A stretch of DNA of 64,000 nt from Marinobacter salexigens (GCF_002806945.1 NZ_NIHC01000008.1:84470-148469); one strand, 5' to 3'; shown: positions 53,502 through 62,858, counted from the first letter of the stretch. Program-made: numbers and translations. The notes: generated by a model not told the origin, from the sequence alone.

Positions 53502-54984
53502 CGTGTGGCTGCTGTTACTGGTTGCCGTGCTGGTTAGCCGTTTTATTGGTATGGCATTCTTCCCCTTTGCCGATACAACCGAGCCGCGTTACGCAGAAAT
53601 TGCGCGCCTGATGGCGGAAACCGGCGACTGGATTACACCCTGGTTTGAGCCCGGAGTTCCCTTCTGGGGCAAACCGCCTATGTCATTCTGGGCACAGGCA
53701 GCTGCCATCAAAGTGTTCGGTGTTTCGGAGTTTTCGCTGCGCTTTCCTTCATGGCTGGCAACGCTTGGGATGGTGTGGTTGGTCTGGCGCCTGGCGCGGC
53801 AATTTTGGAGTGTTCAGGTGGCTCAGTGGAGTTGTCTGGTTTTTGCAACCATGGCACTCACTTACATCAGCGCCGGCGCCGTGATGACAGACGCCTTCCT
53901 GGCACTGGGGACTACCCTTGCTCTTGTCAGCTTTTATCTGGTGATGACAGGAGAGGGCGGCCCCTGGCGGTGGTCTTTTTTTCTTGGATTGGCGATAGGA
54001 CTATTGTCCAAAGGTCCCTTGGCACCCGTCTTGATCGGTATTCCCATCGTCTTGTGGTTGCTCCTTTCATGGCGGGAAGCAACCAACAACCTAAGCCGGC
54101 TGTCCTGGTGGCGGGGGAGCCTTCTGACAGCCCTGCTGGTATGCCCCTGGTACGTATTGGCAGAACTCAAGACCCCGGGTTTTCTAGACTACTTTATCCT
54201 GGGGGAGCATGTGCGCCGGTTTCTGGATCCGGGCTGGGCAGGCGATCTTTACGGCAGCGCCCACAATCAGCCCAAAGGGATGATCTGGGTGTTCTGGTTG
54301 TGGGCGTCGTTTCCCTGGGGCATCTTTGCCTTAGTGAGCCTGGCACTTGCATGGTTCAGGGGGAACAGACGTGGCATTGTGAGCAAGACACTATCAGACC
54401 CGGGCGTCAGTTTGTTACTGGCAAGCGCATTGGCACCCATGCTGTTTCTCACACTCGCAGGCAATACACTCTGGACTTATATACTGCCCTCATTGCCGTT
54501 TACGGCTATTCTGATCGGCCGCTGGGCGTCGCAATGTGAATCTTTATGGCTGTCCCGGATGCGGGGTGGGGCAGTCGCATTGGTGCCGGTTTTACTGACG
54601 GTGTTCGTGGGCCTGGCTGAAGCAGGATGGGCGCCACTGAAAACCGAGAAAGAACTGGTAAGCTATTATCAGCAGGCCAGCAACACAGGTGATAGCCCCT
54701 TGATCTACCTTAACGACCTGCCATTTTCAGCTCGCTTCTACTCGAACGGGAAGGCTCTGGAAGTGACCGAAAGTGGTTTGGGTGAATTGCTGGAGAACAA
54801 ACCGTTTCAACGGCTGTACGTGGCGGTTCCCCGAACCTGGCCAGACGGCAAATTGGCGGACTTATTCATGTCCGCACGAATGGTTATGGCAAACAGTCGC
54901 TATCAATTGTTGGTGGTGCAGGGACTGCCACGGGATCACCAATCGGTGTCGGGCGCCAACGGAGTTCGTTCGAATGACATCTAA
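53485..54984 (+). CDS. ArnT-like GT83 glycosyltransferase
   Basis: A 499-residue integral membrane transferase with about eleven helices. The first periplasmic loop DTTEPRYAEIARLMAETGDW and GKPPMSFWAQA are ArnT/GT83 signatures, including the catalytic acidic residue. It takes a polyprenyl-phosphate-linked sugar and transfers it, classically L-Ara4N to lipid A. No Ara4N biosynthesis genes are in the window, so the sugar may differ. It overlaps the neighbours on both sides. Confidence 0.85.
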   Translation: MSKRFNVWLLLLVAVLVSRFIGMAFFPFADTTEPRYAEIARLMAETGDWITPWFEPGVPFWGKPPMSFWAQAAAIKVFGVSEFSLRFPSWLATLGMVWLVWRLARQFWSVQVAQWSCLVFATMALTYISAGAVMTDAFLALGTTLALVSFYLVMTGEGGPWRWSFFLGLAIGLLSKGPLAPVLIGIPIVLWLLLSWREATNNLSRLSWWRGSLLTALLVCPWYVLAELKTPGFLDYFILGEHVRRFLDPGWAGDLYGSAHNQPKGMIWVFWLWASFPWGIFALVSLALAWFRGNRRGIVSKTLSDPGVSLLLASALAPMLFLTLAGNTLWTYILPSLPFTAILIGRWASQCESLWLSRMRGGAVALVPVLLTVFVGLAEAGWAPLKTEKELVSYYQQASNTGDSPLIYLNDLPFSARFYSNGKALEVTESGLGELLENKPFQRLYVAVPRTWPDGKLADLFMSARMVMANSRYQLLVVQGLPRDHQSVSGANGVRSNDI

Positions 54985-55693
54985 CCAACCACCGCTCAGA
55001 CTGTTAATTGTCGAAGATCAGGTGGATCTTGCAGACAACCTGTTCGAGTTTCTGGGTGAGGAACGCTACACACTGGACTTCGCCGCTGATGGTTTGACGG
55101 CGCTGCATCTGCTGGCCACCCACAGCTACGACGTTATCGTGCTCGACCTGATGCTGCCCGGGGTTAATGGCTATGATATTTGCCGGCGGATTCGTCAGGA
55201 CCTGAAATGCCAGACCCCGGTTATTCTGATGACAGCCCTGAGCGCCCTGAACGACAAGGAAAAAGGGTTTGACTGCGGCGCCGATGATTACCTCGTGAAG
55301 CCGTTCGAACTGCGTGAATTGCAACTGCGGATTGATGCTCTGCATAGGCGCAGTTCGCCACAGAGGCCCGTCCTGGTTGCTGGAGATATTCGGTTCGATC
55401 CGGGTACGCTGGAAGTGGAATTGCGTGGATCCAAAACGGCTCTGTCGGGCACGCCAGCCCGGCTGTTTGAATTACTGGTTCGAGCCTACCCGAGTTTTCT
55501 CAGCCACGAGGCGTTGAGTGATGCCTTATGGGGAGTTCGTCATGGAGAGATGGAGGGCAACAGCCTTCGGACTCATATTTATACGCTTCGAAAATCCCTG
55601 CAGATAGGCTTGGGTAACGGGTTGGTAAAAACCATCCACGGGCGCGGGTACAGCCTGGACGTTCCTGCGGATACGCGTGCGAGCACGCCATGA
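54974..55693 (+). CDS. OmpR-family response regulator of the glycosyltransferase operon
   Basis: A 239-residue regulator: receiver with EDQVD, Asp58 in VLDLMLPG and Lys109 in DDYLVKPFEL, then a winged-helix output (about 130-230; GNSLRTHIYTLRKSL). The ATG at 54974 has GGAG upstream and overlaps the transferase gene by 11 bp. The long frame upstream of it lies inside that gene and is not protein-like. It probably regulates its own operon. Confidence 0.88.
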   Translation: MTSNQPPLRLLIVEDQVDLADNLFEFLGEERYTLDFAADGLTALHLLATHSYDVIVLDLMLPGVNGYDICRRIRQDLKCQTPVILMTALSALNDKEKGFDCGADDYLVKPFELRELQLRIDALHRRSSPQRPVLVAGDIRFDPGTLEVELRGSKTALSGTPARLFELLVRAYPSFLSHEALSDALWGVRHGEMEGNSLRTHIYTLRKSLQIGLGNGLVKTIHGRGYSLDVPADTRASTP

Positions 55694-56961
55694 AGCCATC
55701 CTTGACCACGCGCCTGGCCCGAACCCTGTTTTTCCTGATTGTGGCCACCACAGCAACCTCGATGATCATTGTTGAGGTGTTTGTTTATGACGTTGAAGAC
55801 ACTATTCTGGATCTGGAACTCAAGGCGGAAGCCAAATATTTCACGAAGCAACTCCGGGAAGGACGCTTTCAACCCATCAAAACGGCACAGTTGGAGGCCG
55901 TTTTTCTGCCTGAAGGCGAAGCGGAGGCTTCACTCCCCGAATACTTTCGCAGTCGCCATTTACCGCTTTCTCAGGAAGTTGAGATAGGCCAGACAACGCT
56001 GTTGATAGTGGGAGAGCAGTTGGAATCCCCCGATGGAAAGCTCTTCCTGGCGCAAGATATTACGATTATGGAAAACCGTGAGGCCCTGGTTCAACTCGCT
56101 CTGGCTGGTGTCGCAGGCTTCATGCTCCTGGTTGGTTTTATTGTTGCCCGCACAGCCGCACAATACCTGATACGCCCGTTCAAGAGGTTAACCCGTGACG
56201 TCCTCAATACCACACCGGGAACCTCAATGCCGCAAATTACCACGGATTACGGTGACCAGGAGTTTCGTGACATTGCCCAAGCGTTTAACCGCTTTCTGTC
56301 AGAGCTTGAACATCATATTGAACGGGAAAAATCGTTTGTGAAGCTCGCCAGCCATGAGCTTCGTACCCCACTGGCCGTGATGAGTGGCGCCCTGAATGTG
56401 CTGGAGCAAAGACAAAGTCTGTCGGCGGCGGATCAGAAAACCCTCACTCGCATCCGTCGGGCTTTGCAAACCATGCGCGACGATACAGAGGTGCTACTTG
56501 AACTTGCCCGCAGTGAAGCGTCTGAAGGCGATGCCCGAACCCTTGTGCTGCAAGAGGTGCTCCAGAACACCATTGACGACCTGGAACATGGATATCCGGA
56601 TCATGCAGGCCGGATCAGTGTCCACAACAACAACCCAGGGCTGAGCGTCAAAACTCATCCCGCTCTGGTACGTATGTTACTGCGCAACTTATTGCAGAAT
56701 GCGCTACGCCACACCCACGCTGGAGTGGAAGTTCGAATCATTGAAAACAGAATCTCGGTGCGAGACTTTGGGCCCGGGCTACCTGATACGATAACCGAGC
56801 ACCTGAGCGCTACCAACGCCCGAAAGGCAGAGTTCAGCAACACCACCTTCGGGTTGCTGATTGTGCGGTTGGTTTGCGAACGATTGGGCTGGAATCTGGA
56901 GGTTGCGCAGTCAGACAACGAAGGCACTGAGTTTCTGATTCACGTTGATACACCCGACTAG
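55690..56961 (+). CDS. Sensor histidine kinase of the glycosyltransferase operon
   Basis: A 423-residue kinase: helix 1 (about 10-32), periplasmic region (about 33-135), helix 2 (about 137-158), HAMP-like linker, HisKA with LASHELRTPLAVMSGAL and HATPase_c with N box RNLLQNALRH and G1 DFGPGL. The G2 box is unusual: the usual GxGLGL is replaced by TTFGLLIVRL, and the ATP lid is short. Many ColS/CpxA-like kinases differ here, so activity is likely but not certain. ATGA overlap with the regulator. Confidence 0.85.
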   Translation: MKPSLTTRLARTLFFLIVATTATSMIIVEVFVYDVEDTILDLELKAEAKYFTKQLREGRFQPIKTAQLEAVFLPEGEAEASLPEYFRSRHLPLSQEVEIGQTTLLIVGEQLESPDGKLFLAQDITIMENREALVQLALAGVAGFMLLVGFIVARTAAQYLIRPFKRLTRDVLNTTPGTSMPQITTDYGDQEFRDIAQAFNRFLSELEHHIEREKSFVKLASHELRTPLAVMSGALNVLEQRQSLSAADQKTLTRIRRALQTMRDDTEVLLELARSEASEGDARTLVLQEVLQNTIDDLEHGYPDHAGRISVHNNNPGLSVKTHPALVRMLLRNLLQNALRHTHAGVEVRIIENRISVRDFGPGLPDTITEHLSATNARKAEFSNTTFGLLIVRLVCERLGWNLEVAQSDNEGTEFLIHVDTPD

Positions 56962-57077
56962 GACGACGTTCTGGCATGAAGTACGGATTCCCCGGATTGG
57001 TAAAGTAGCAGCCGGGCATTGTATCTTAGGGCGTACCCACATATGACAAGAGGCAGAGGGCTGAACGGTGATCATCA

Positions 57078-57431
57078 ATGTATCGTAACCGGGACATAAT
57101 CGCGCGACTGCGTGAGGACATTCCAGCATTCGAGTGCGTACCCGGTTGCCATGATTGCTGCGGCCCGGTAACAACCTCTTCGGAAGAGATCTCCCGCCTG
57201 CCGGTAAAATCTGACGCCGAACACGAAGCAGCGTTAAACGATTTCAATTGCGTACACCTTGGCCCGGATGGATGCACCGTGTACGAGGAACGCCCGCTGA
57301 TTTGCCGGCTGTTTGGTACAACACCCCGCATGCCGTGCCCCAGAGGGCGCCGCCCGGAGAACATGGTTGACCCTGAAACCGAGCGCCAGGTACATCACTA
57401 TATTGCTACCACACGGCAGGTGCTGGTGTGA
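57078..57431 (+). CDS. YkgJ-family cysteine-cluster protein
   Basis: A 117-residue protein with the YkgJ zinc/iron-chelating cysteine pattern: CVPGCHDCCG near residue 14, CVHLGPDGCTVYEERPLICR in the middle and a late Cys in RMPCPRG. The family binds metal (Zn or an Fe-S cluster) and its role is unknown. It stands alone after the sensor kinase gene. Confidence 0.8.
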   Translation: MYRNRDIIARLREDIPAFECVPGCHDCCGPVTTSSEEISRLPVKSDAEHEAALNDFNCVHLGPDGCTVYEERPLICRLFGTTPRMPCPRGRRPENMVDPETERQVHHYIATTRQVLV

Positions 57432-57588
57432 GCTGGCCCCTGTAGGCAAACCGTTCACCCGTTATGGCTGAGCGTAATTCGCTTGCGGTAAGCGCAGCTT
57501 TGCCGGGGGTACCTGGCTTGGCCTGCACTGGCGATACACTGAAAAAAGCCACCAAACCGATAGCGATCAAACGAATAATTTTAATCAT
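57406..57588 (-). pseudogene. Possible truncated exported protein
   Basis: A 60-codon frame with a clear signal peptide (MIKIIRLIAIGLVAFFSVS to VQA-K) and the start of a domain, LTASELRSAITGERFAYRG, then a stop inside the oppositely oriented YkgJ gene. The start has only a weak GAAAGAG site. It could be the surviving N terminus of a longer exported protein. It lies in a stretch with other gene fragments, which favours decay over a true short gene. Confidence 0.4.
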
Positions 57589-57670
57589 CTCTTTCGAACC
57601 CTTGTCATGTACTTGGTATCTTCAGCAAAAGATGGTCGGTTTTAAACAGAGCTTTCGATTCTTACTTTCA

Positions 57671-57772
57671 AGCCGCATTGTCGTGATGGCTGGAGACGGT
57701 GGGAACGATGCCCCTGCGCTGGCGACGGCCGGTGTAGACGTTGCCATGGGCACAGGGACGGAATTGGATTAG
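57671..57772 (+). pseudogene. Fragment of a metal-transporting P-type ATPase
   Basis: The frame reads RIVVMAGDGGNDAPALATAG, followed by VDVAMGTGTELD and a stop. This is the conserved hinge of P1B ATPases (normally VAMAGDGVNDAPALAQAD, then VGIAMGTGTD). Nothing before or after resembles the rest of the enzyme, and the V/I of GDGVND is replaced by Gly. It is a relic of probably a copper exporter gene. Confidence 0.8.
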
Positions 57773-57775
57773 CGG

Positions 57776-57886
57776 GGCTTTGGAGTTTTGACGGGAATAG
57801 ACGTCAAGGCCACAATGGAAATGAAACTTAACAAGGATATGCCCGCTTACTTGATTCTCGGCGGATGCAATCCGAACATGGCCTGA
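57776..57886 (+). pseudogene. Fragment of a DUF302 protein
   Basis: Directly after the ATPase fragment, in another frame, the sequence reads [20 protein letters not shown], followed by [16 protein letters not shown] and a stop. This matches the core of DUF302 proteins (typically GFGVLTEIDVKAT and YRILGACNP). Both termini are missing. DUF302 genes are often found near metal ATPase genes. Confidence 0.75.
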
Positions 57887-57897
57887 GGAGTTTCGCT

Positions 57898-58371
57898 ATG
57901 AAGAATATTACTAAATTAATCGCAATCTCTTTGATTATAGCTACCCCGATTGCCTGGGCGCAGGGCTCGGGTAATCAGCAGAGGCCCGGCGGAATGATGA
58001 TGTCGCCGGAGCAGATGCAGGAAATGCATCAGAATATGTCCCGTATGCAAGAAATGGCGCCCAGGATGCGCGGAAGTTCCGGGCAAAACCGGCACAAGCT
58101 TATGCAGGAGCATATGGAACGCATGCAAAACCAGATGCACATGATGCGGGGCGGTATGATGGGTGGCCAAGGGATGATGCATGGTCAGGGAATGATGAAT
58201 CACCCAGGCATGAAGAGTGGCCAGGGTATGCAGGGAAACCCGAAACAAGGCAATCCTTCTGTTAAACCAGAAGACCGCATTGGGTTAATGGAACAGCGGC
58301 TGGATCAGATGCAATTGATGATGGAACAAATGCTGGAGCATCAGCAGGAGCTGCAAAATCTCGCGAAGTAA
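57898..58371 (+). CDS. Methionine-rich exported protein
   Basis: A 157-residue protein with signal peptide (about 1-20, AWA-Q) and a mature part very rich in Met, Gln, His and Gly, with repeats such as [15 protein letters not shown] around residues 93-107. The C terminus is a short coiled coil. Met-rich periplasmic proteins commonly bind Cu(I), and the ATPase and DUF302 fragments just upstream fit a former copper locus. The function is inference from composition and context. ATG 57898 follows GAGGAG. Confidence 0.65.
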   Translation: MKNITKLIAISLIIATPIAWAQGSGNQQRPGGMMMSPEQMQEMHQNMSRMQEMAPRMRGSSGQNRHKLMQEHMERMQNQMHMMRGGMMGGQGMMHGQGMMNHPGMKSGQGMQGNPKQGNPSVKPEDRIGLMEQRLDQMQLMMEQMLEHQQELQNLAK

Positions 58372-58399
58372 CTGTATACCAAGGCCCACGAGAAGCCCC

Positions 58400-60142
58400 A
58401 TGAAACAAAGACCGCCAAATACCTCAACCACTCGGGTCACGACCCTCAGCGATTTGGCGAAATTGGCCGACTATTCGCTGATGGACACGCTCAACTGCGA
58501 TCCAGACGCGAAGGCAGACGGGCAGGATCACGAGCCACGACAAGTCTTTACAGGTCACTATGTGCCAGTAATCCCTACGCCCATAGAGAACCCCGAATAC
58601 GTGGCCCACAGCGTCAGTCTGTTTCGCGAGCTAGGCCTTGCCGACAATTTGGCCCAGTCTGACGACTTCATGCGCATCTTCTCAGGCGACCTGTCGTTCG
58701 CACCCGCGCCCATGCGTCGGGCGGGTTGGGCCTGTGGCTATGCCTTGTCCATTATGGGCACTGAGTATGTTCAACAGTGCCCGTTTCAAACCGGCAACGG
58801 ATACGGCGATGGCCGAGCCATTTCCGTTCTGGAAGCCGTCATCAACGGTCAACGCTGGGAAATGCAGTTAAAAGGCGGTGGCCGCACGCCCTATTGTCGC
58901 GGTGGCGATGGTCGGGCGGTTTTGCGTTCCAGCGTGCGGGAGTTTCTGGCACAGGAACACATGCATGCGCTGGGTGTGCCCACGTCACGATCATTATGCT
59001 TGTACTTGTCGAAAACGGAGAAAGTCAGGCGCCCCTGGTATTCCGAAGGTTCACGGGCGAGGGATCCGGATATTTTAGTATCCGAGCCTGTAGCGATCAC
59101 AACGCGGGTGGCACCTTCGTTTATTAGGGTCGGCCAGCTCGAGTTGTTCGGTCGTCGTGCCCGTAAAAATGAACACCCGCAAGCACTGGAAGAACTCGAA
59201 AAGATTGTGTTGCACCTGATTGATCGCGAATACGGTGAGGTGGTGGATCACGCTCTGACGATGCACGAAAAAGTGCTGGTGCTTGCGGAGGAATTTCGCA
59301 GCCGGCTCGTGTCATTGATGGCGCATTGGATTCGAGTTGGTTACTGCCAGGGTAACTTCAACAGTGACAACTGCGCCGCCGGCGGCTATACGCTGGACTA
59401 CGGCCCTTTTGGCTTCTGCGATGCATTTAATCCCCGTTTTCAGCCCTGGACGGGTGGGGGAGAGCACTACTCATTTTTGAACCAGCCCATGGCCGCCGAG
59501 GCTAACTTCCACATGTTTTGTGTCGCGCTGCGGCCATTGTTGGCAGCACACCCGCACAGTCTGCAACAACTTGACGGTATCAGAGAGGGCTTTGCCGGAG
59601 TTATGCAGGCCGAGCTGGAAAAGATGTGGGCTGCGAAACTTGGGCTGGATAAATTTCATCCCGCATTGTTTAACGAGCTGGCTAAGCTGATGATGCAAAT
59701 GCCAGTGGACTACACGATGTTTTTCCGTGAGCTTTCAGCGCTGCCGGATGATATAGGCCCGCTGAAAAAGAGCTTTTATAAGAGCCCAGCTTACGAGGCG
59801 GACCCAGAAGGCCTGGACAAACACTGGTCCGCCTGGCTTGCCCAGTGGCAAGCGCTGGTGGGCATCGGCGAATTTGAAAGCACAGCCTCGACGCGCTCTG
59901 GTGAAGAGCTTTCGAGCCAGATGAAGCGAGTGAACCCGAAATACAGTCTACGGGATTGGCAAGTTGTGCCAGCATACCAACAGGCGGCAGTAGGAGACTA
60001 CGAACTTCTGCGGGAACTGCAGGCGGTGATGGCGCAACCATACGCTGAGCAGTCGCAGTCCATTGAAGATAAATACTACCGGCTGAAACCCTTGGAGCTC
60101 TTTGGGGTTGGCGGCGCGTCCCATTATAGCTGCTCATCGTAA
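58400..60142 (+). CDS. selO: Protein adenylyltransferase SelO (YdiU family)
   Basis: A 580-residue pseudokinase-fold enzyme that transfers AMP from ATP to protein Ser, Thr or Tyr. Visible motifs: the Gly-rich/Lys segment [19 protein letters not shown], the catalytic region QGNFNSDNC with its Asp-Asn pair, the metal-binding DYGPFGF and the C terminus SHYSCSS. In E. coli SelO is linked to redox homeostasis and AMPylates metabolic enzymes. The length is longer than the common bacterial form of about 480, with an extra N-terminal segment. It stands alone. Confidence 0.9.
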   Translation: MKQRPPNTSTTRVTTLSDLAKLADYSLMDTLNCDPDAKADGQDHEPRQVFTGHYVPVIPTPIENPEYVAHSVSLFRELGLADNLAQSDDFMRIFSGDLSFAPAPMRRAGWACGYALSIMGTEYVQQCPFQTGNGYGDGRAISVLEAVINGQRWEMQLKGGGRTPYCRGGDGRAVLRSSVREFLAQEHMHALGVPTSRSLCLYLSKTEKVRRPWYSEGSRARDPDILVSEPVAITTRVAPSFIRVGQLELFGRRARKNEHPQALEELEKIVLHLIDREYGEVVDHALTMHEKVLVLAEEFRSRLVSLMAHWIRVGYCQGNFNSDNCAAGGYTLDYGPFGFCDAFNPRFQPWTGGGEHYSFLNQPMAAEANFHMFCVALRPLLAAHPHSLQQLDGIREGFAGVMQAELEKMWAAKLGLDKFHPALFNELAKLMMQMPVDYTMFFRELSALPDDIGPLKKSFYKSPAYEADPEGLDKHWSAWLAQWQALVGIGEFESTASTRSGEELSSQMKRVNPKYSLRDWQVVPAYQQAAVGDYELLRELQAVMAQPYAEQSQSIEDKYYRLKPLELFGVGGASHYSCSS

Positions 60143-60172
60143 CCTTCAGAACAGCCAGAGTTCGAAAATGAA

Positions 60173-60718
60173 TTAAATTGGGCGCTTCCCCTTACTTCCG
60201 ATGTAAATAACGTTGCTTTGAAGCTGTCGTTGGGCTTTGGGCGGCACGTTGTTCTGTACGGATATGATAAGCCCCGGTACAGAAGGAGACGTAAAGATGG
60301 TCGCGGGTCCGAGTCGGTTGCCGTCCTGCTCCCGCTCTAATTCTTTTTGCTTCCAGCTGCTACCGACACAGGCCTGAACGAAATCTTTTGTTGCAGAATA
60401 ACGCTGTGTGGCTACTTCACTATGTGGCGTGGTTGCTGAACAGGCATAGGCCATTTCGCCCCCCGCCCATTCCCAGATTTCGCAATGCCCTTTAACGAGC
60501 TCCACCTTGGCACTGTAGAGTTTGAAAGAACGATAGTTAGATCCGGACCCTTTGAACTTTTCGAATCCGTTCTCGTAGTCAGCCGTTATGGCTTTCAGGC
60601 TCGCACAGGCATCGTCAACGCCAAGCTTGGGCGAGCTACCCACTGCACAACCAGTGAATGAAAGTATGCCGGCACCACAGACCAGTAGGGCCTTGAATAG
60701 CGGAAAGCGCTTGTGCAT
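60173..60718 (-). CDS. Hypothetical lipoprotein
   Basis: A 181-residue protein with a type II signal peptide; the lipobox is FTGC with the acylated Cys at residue 24. The mature protein has four more Cys residues (two probably paired) and mixed secondary structure. No family recognised. It ends 31 bp from the convergent selO gene. Confidence 0.65.
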   Translation of the reverse strand: MHKRFPLFKALLVCGAGILSFTGCAVGSSPKLGVDDACASLKAITADYENGFEKFKGSGSNYRSFKLYSAKVELVKGHCEIWEWAGGEMAYACSATTPHSEVATQRYSATKDFVQACVGSSWKQKELEREQDGNRLGPATIFTSPSVPGLIISVQNNVPPKAQRQLQSNVIYIGSKGKRPI

Positions 60719-60953
60719 TGATTTCCTCTCGGTTTCAGAATGGATACATTTGATGATAACGGCACCATGGAAGATTAGGGTCCGTCATTAGTATTCCCCC
60801 AAGAGTAAGCTAAATTTATAACAAAGACAGAAAAATTGATTCAAAAGCTTCGACCGTAATTACTAATGAGCCTGACCGATAGTATCTACGAGCGTTTAGC
60901 TCAGAACATGAGTGATTTGGTGTGACTTTTCCGAACGCAGCGCGCCTATCGGT

Positions 60954-60979
60954 GGCGAGTAGCAGTGAGTCTACTCGCC
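60954..60979 (-). terminator. Hairpin after the periplasmic binding protein gene
   Basis: Arms GGCGAGTAG and CTACTCGCC with an 8-nt loop lie 24 bp past the stop of the leftward binding-protein gene. No T tract is seen. The rest of the gap between 60719 and 61002 shows no gene. Confidence 0.5.
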
Positions 60980-61002
60980 TGGCTTGATCCTGAAGTACGC
61001 TC

Positions 61003-62253
61003 TCACAAATGGGGTGGCTTATTAGCTGCAGCGCGCTCGGCCTTCCATTGCGCCAGAGTCTGTGCAGCTTTTTCTCCTTCAAGGGATCCTACAACTTCGA
61101 AAAAGTCACTTCGCAGTGGGTCACTGAGCACGTTCTCTCTTTTTTTACTGCGCACCACATACACTGTCTGAAGATTCTGATGATCAAAGGCACGCCATTG
61201 CTGAACGTCTTTCAGCAGGGTGAACTCATGCCCCTCTAGTGCCTTGATCAGGTCCTGAGTATTGGTAGTGCCGGCGCGCTCTACTGCATCCTTGTACTGA
61301 TACACGATTCCATAAGCAGTGGCTGCAGTAGACGTGGGCCTTACCCCGTATTTTTCAGTAAATGCCTCTGCAAACTCCTGGCCGGGAACAAATCCCAGTT
61401 GATAGGGGATCATCCACTCCCAGGGAGTCGTGGATATCACATCTTCCATAATGGTCGCGCCAGCATTCTGGGCGATTCCGAGCGTAATATTGGGCAATAC
61501 GATTTTCATCTTGTCTTTCAGACCCATCTCGTAGGCAACCTTAAGCGCTCTCACAAGGTCGTCACCGTATAAAACCAGAATGAGCACTTCAGCTCCGCTT
61601 GCTTCAGCTTCCCCCAGAGCTTTTTTGAAATCTTTGATGAACGCTCTCGGGAAGGGGGTGAGGGCATGGGGGTGGGCTTGTTTGTCGGAGGTATTCGTAA
61701 ATTCGCGGATAGAGGCTTCTGAAGACCAGCCCCAAGTGTAATCGGCTGTAACGTAGAAGTATTTTGCGTCGCCGAACGTCTTGGTCAAATAACTGCCAAG
61801 CGCATTCGCGGTCATCCAGGCATTAGGGTATTCACGAAACATGTGATCGTGTCCCTCGCTACCTGTAGTGGCGTTCGCGGAAGTTGTTGTACCAAAATAG
61901 AGGTGGCCCAGATCTTTTGCTACCTTGCCGGAGGCAATCGTCACCGCGCTGGATGCCCCACCAAACACCATATCCACCTTTTCCTGCTTGATGAGTTCTT
62001 CAGTGTTAGCGGCACCGCGCTCAGGCGATCCGGCCGTATTGCGAATAACCAGCTCGACGTCTTTACCGAGAATCCCACCAGTCTTGTTAATTTCTTCAAC
62101 GGCCAGAAACGCTGCCAGTCTTTGCTGCAAGCCCAGGTCTTTGTAGCGGCCAGATTGCGGGTAGTTAAATCCAAGCTTGATAGTGTCTGCCAGTATCGAA
62201 AAACTGCATAGAAAAAACAGAAATCCCGCAAACACGGTTGCTTTCTTGTTCAT
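61003..62253 (-). CDS. Periplasmic binding protein, branched-chain amino acid/urea ABC type (orphan)
   Basis: A 416-residue type I periplasmic binding protein with signal peptide (about 1-22, ILA-D). The N-terminal lobe begins IKLGFNYPQSGRYKDLG, followed by AVEEINKTGGILGKDVELV, the Leu/Ile/Val-binding family pattern. No permease or ATPase gene is present on either side. The gene is next to transposon-like sequence, so it may have lost its transporter or serve a sensor. Ligand unknown. Confidence 0.82.
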   Translation of the reverse strand: MNKKATVFAGFLFFLCSFSILADTIKLGFNYPQSGRYKDLGLQQRLAAFLAVEEINKTGGILGKDVELVIRNTAGSPERGAANTEELIKQEKVDMVFGGASSAVTIASGKVAKDLGHLYFGTTTSANATTGSEGHDHMFREYPNAWMTANALGSYLTKTFGDAKYFYVTADYTWGWSSEASIREFTNTSDKQAHPHALTPFPRAFIKDFKKALGEAEASGAEVLILVLYGDDLVRALKVAYEMGLKDKMKIVLPNITLGIAQNAGATIMEDVISTTPWEWMIPYQLGFVPGQEFAEAFTEKYGVRPTSTAATAYGIVYQYKDAVERAGTTNTQDLIKALEGHEFTLLKDVQQWRAFDHQNLQTVYVVRSKKRENVLSDPLRSDFFEVVGSLEGEKAAQTLAQWKAERAAANKPPHL

Positions 62254-62382
62254 TTATTATGGCCCTCGTCCTTTTATGCCTATTATTTCTAAGAGGAGAC
62301 TATATATTTATTTCATGACAAAAATCAGGATCCACGGGTTAAGAAAAGCGCGATTATCGTTACCAAATGTAGCTTTGGTTTA

Positions 62383-62560
62383 TGGACGACCATAGAAAGC
62401 ACTTAGTTTCTGGACGACCACAAAAAGCGCTAAAGATCGGAAGCGATTAATCAATAGGTTACAGTAGAATTTCCACAAAAAGTGCTAAAGAAACTTAAAG
62501 TGGATTCTAGGATAGGGTACTCCCTTCGGTCTCCACACAAAGTGCTAAATTCGTCGTCCA
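62383..62560 (+). repeat. Four transposon-end-like repeats with terminal inverted TGGACGAC
   Basis: Four copies of an imperfect unit CCACAAAAAGTGCTAAAG occur in direct order: 62391-62408 (degenerate), 62418-62435, 62473-62490 and 62533-62550. The first two are preceded by TGGACGAC, and the last is followed by its inverse GTCGTCCA (62553-62560). Several spaced direct repeats are typical transposase-binding ends of IS21- or Tn7/Tn5053-like elements. No transposase of those types is present. The gap 62254-62615 holds nothing else that I can see. Confidence 0.6.
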
Positions 62561-62615
62561 CTGTCAGAGAAACCTGAACGAATCTCCGATGAGGGAATGC
62601 CAGATCCGGGTAAGG

Positions 62616-62858
62616 TCAGTTCGTGGCCATATAGATTAGAAAAGCCGATGTCGCTCCTGCCGCGCAAAGAATCGTGAGGCCCTGTCCAACCGAGTGCTCC
62701 TCATTTCCAGCGCTTGAAAAGTTTTTGAACGCACCGTAAGCACCACCAGCTGCAACTAGCACCCCAATCACCAAAACAATAACCGTTGCGGCAGGTCCCG
62801 GAGGAAGACCACGAACGCTGGCCAGAGCTGTCGCTGGGAACGAGAATGAAATGACCAA
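62616..62858 (-). CDS. Small two-helix membrane protein, possibly VirB2/TrbC pilin-like
   Basis: The 80-codon frame has a hydrophobic leader ending ATALA-S, then two membrane helices (AATVIVLVIGVLVAAGGAYG and ILCAAGATSAFLIYM) around a charged loop. This is the layout of VirB2/TrbC conjugative pilins, but similarity is too short to be sure. The only start codon is TTG at 62858, inside the leader. The frame stays open upstream and reads ERYVKFYEFLNAF before it, which would complete a good signal peptide. The true start was probably lost. Confidence 0.45.
   Translation of the reverse strand: MVISFSFPATALASVRGLPPGPAATVIVLVIGVLVAAGGAYGAFKNFSSAGNEEHSVGQGLTILCAAGATSAFLIYMATN

Noticed and set aside
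57464..57772. A 102-codon rightward frame covering the ATPase fragment
   Set aside because: Only the last third resembles any protein; the first part is antisense to a leader-peptide frame and is not protein-like. It was reported as an ATPase relic.
62383..62560. Repeats considered as a CRISPR array
   Set aside because: Spacing is irregular, units are degenerate and the ends carry an inverted motif; no cas gene is near.
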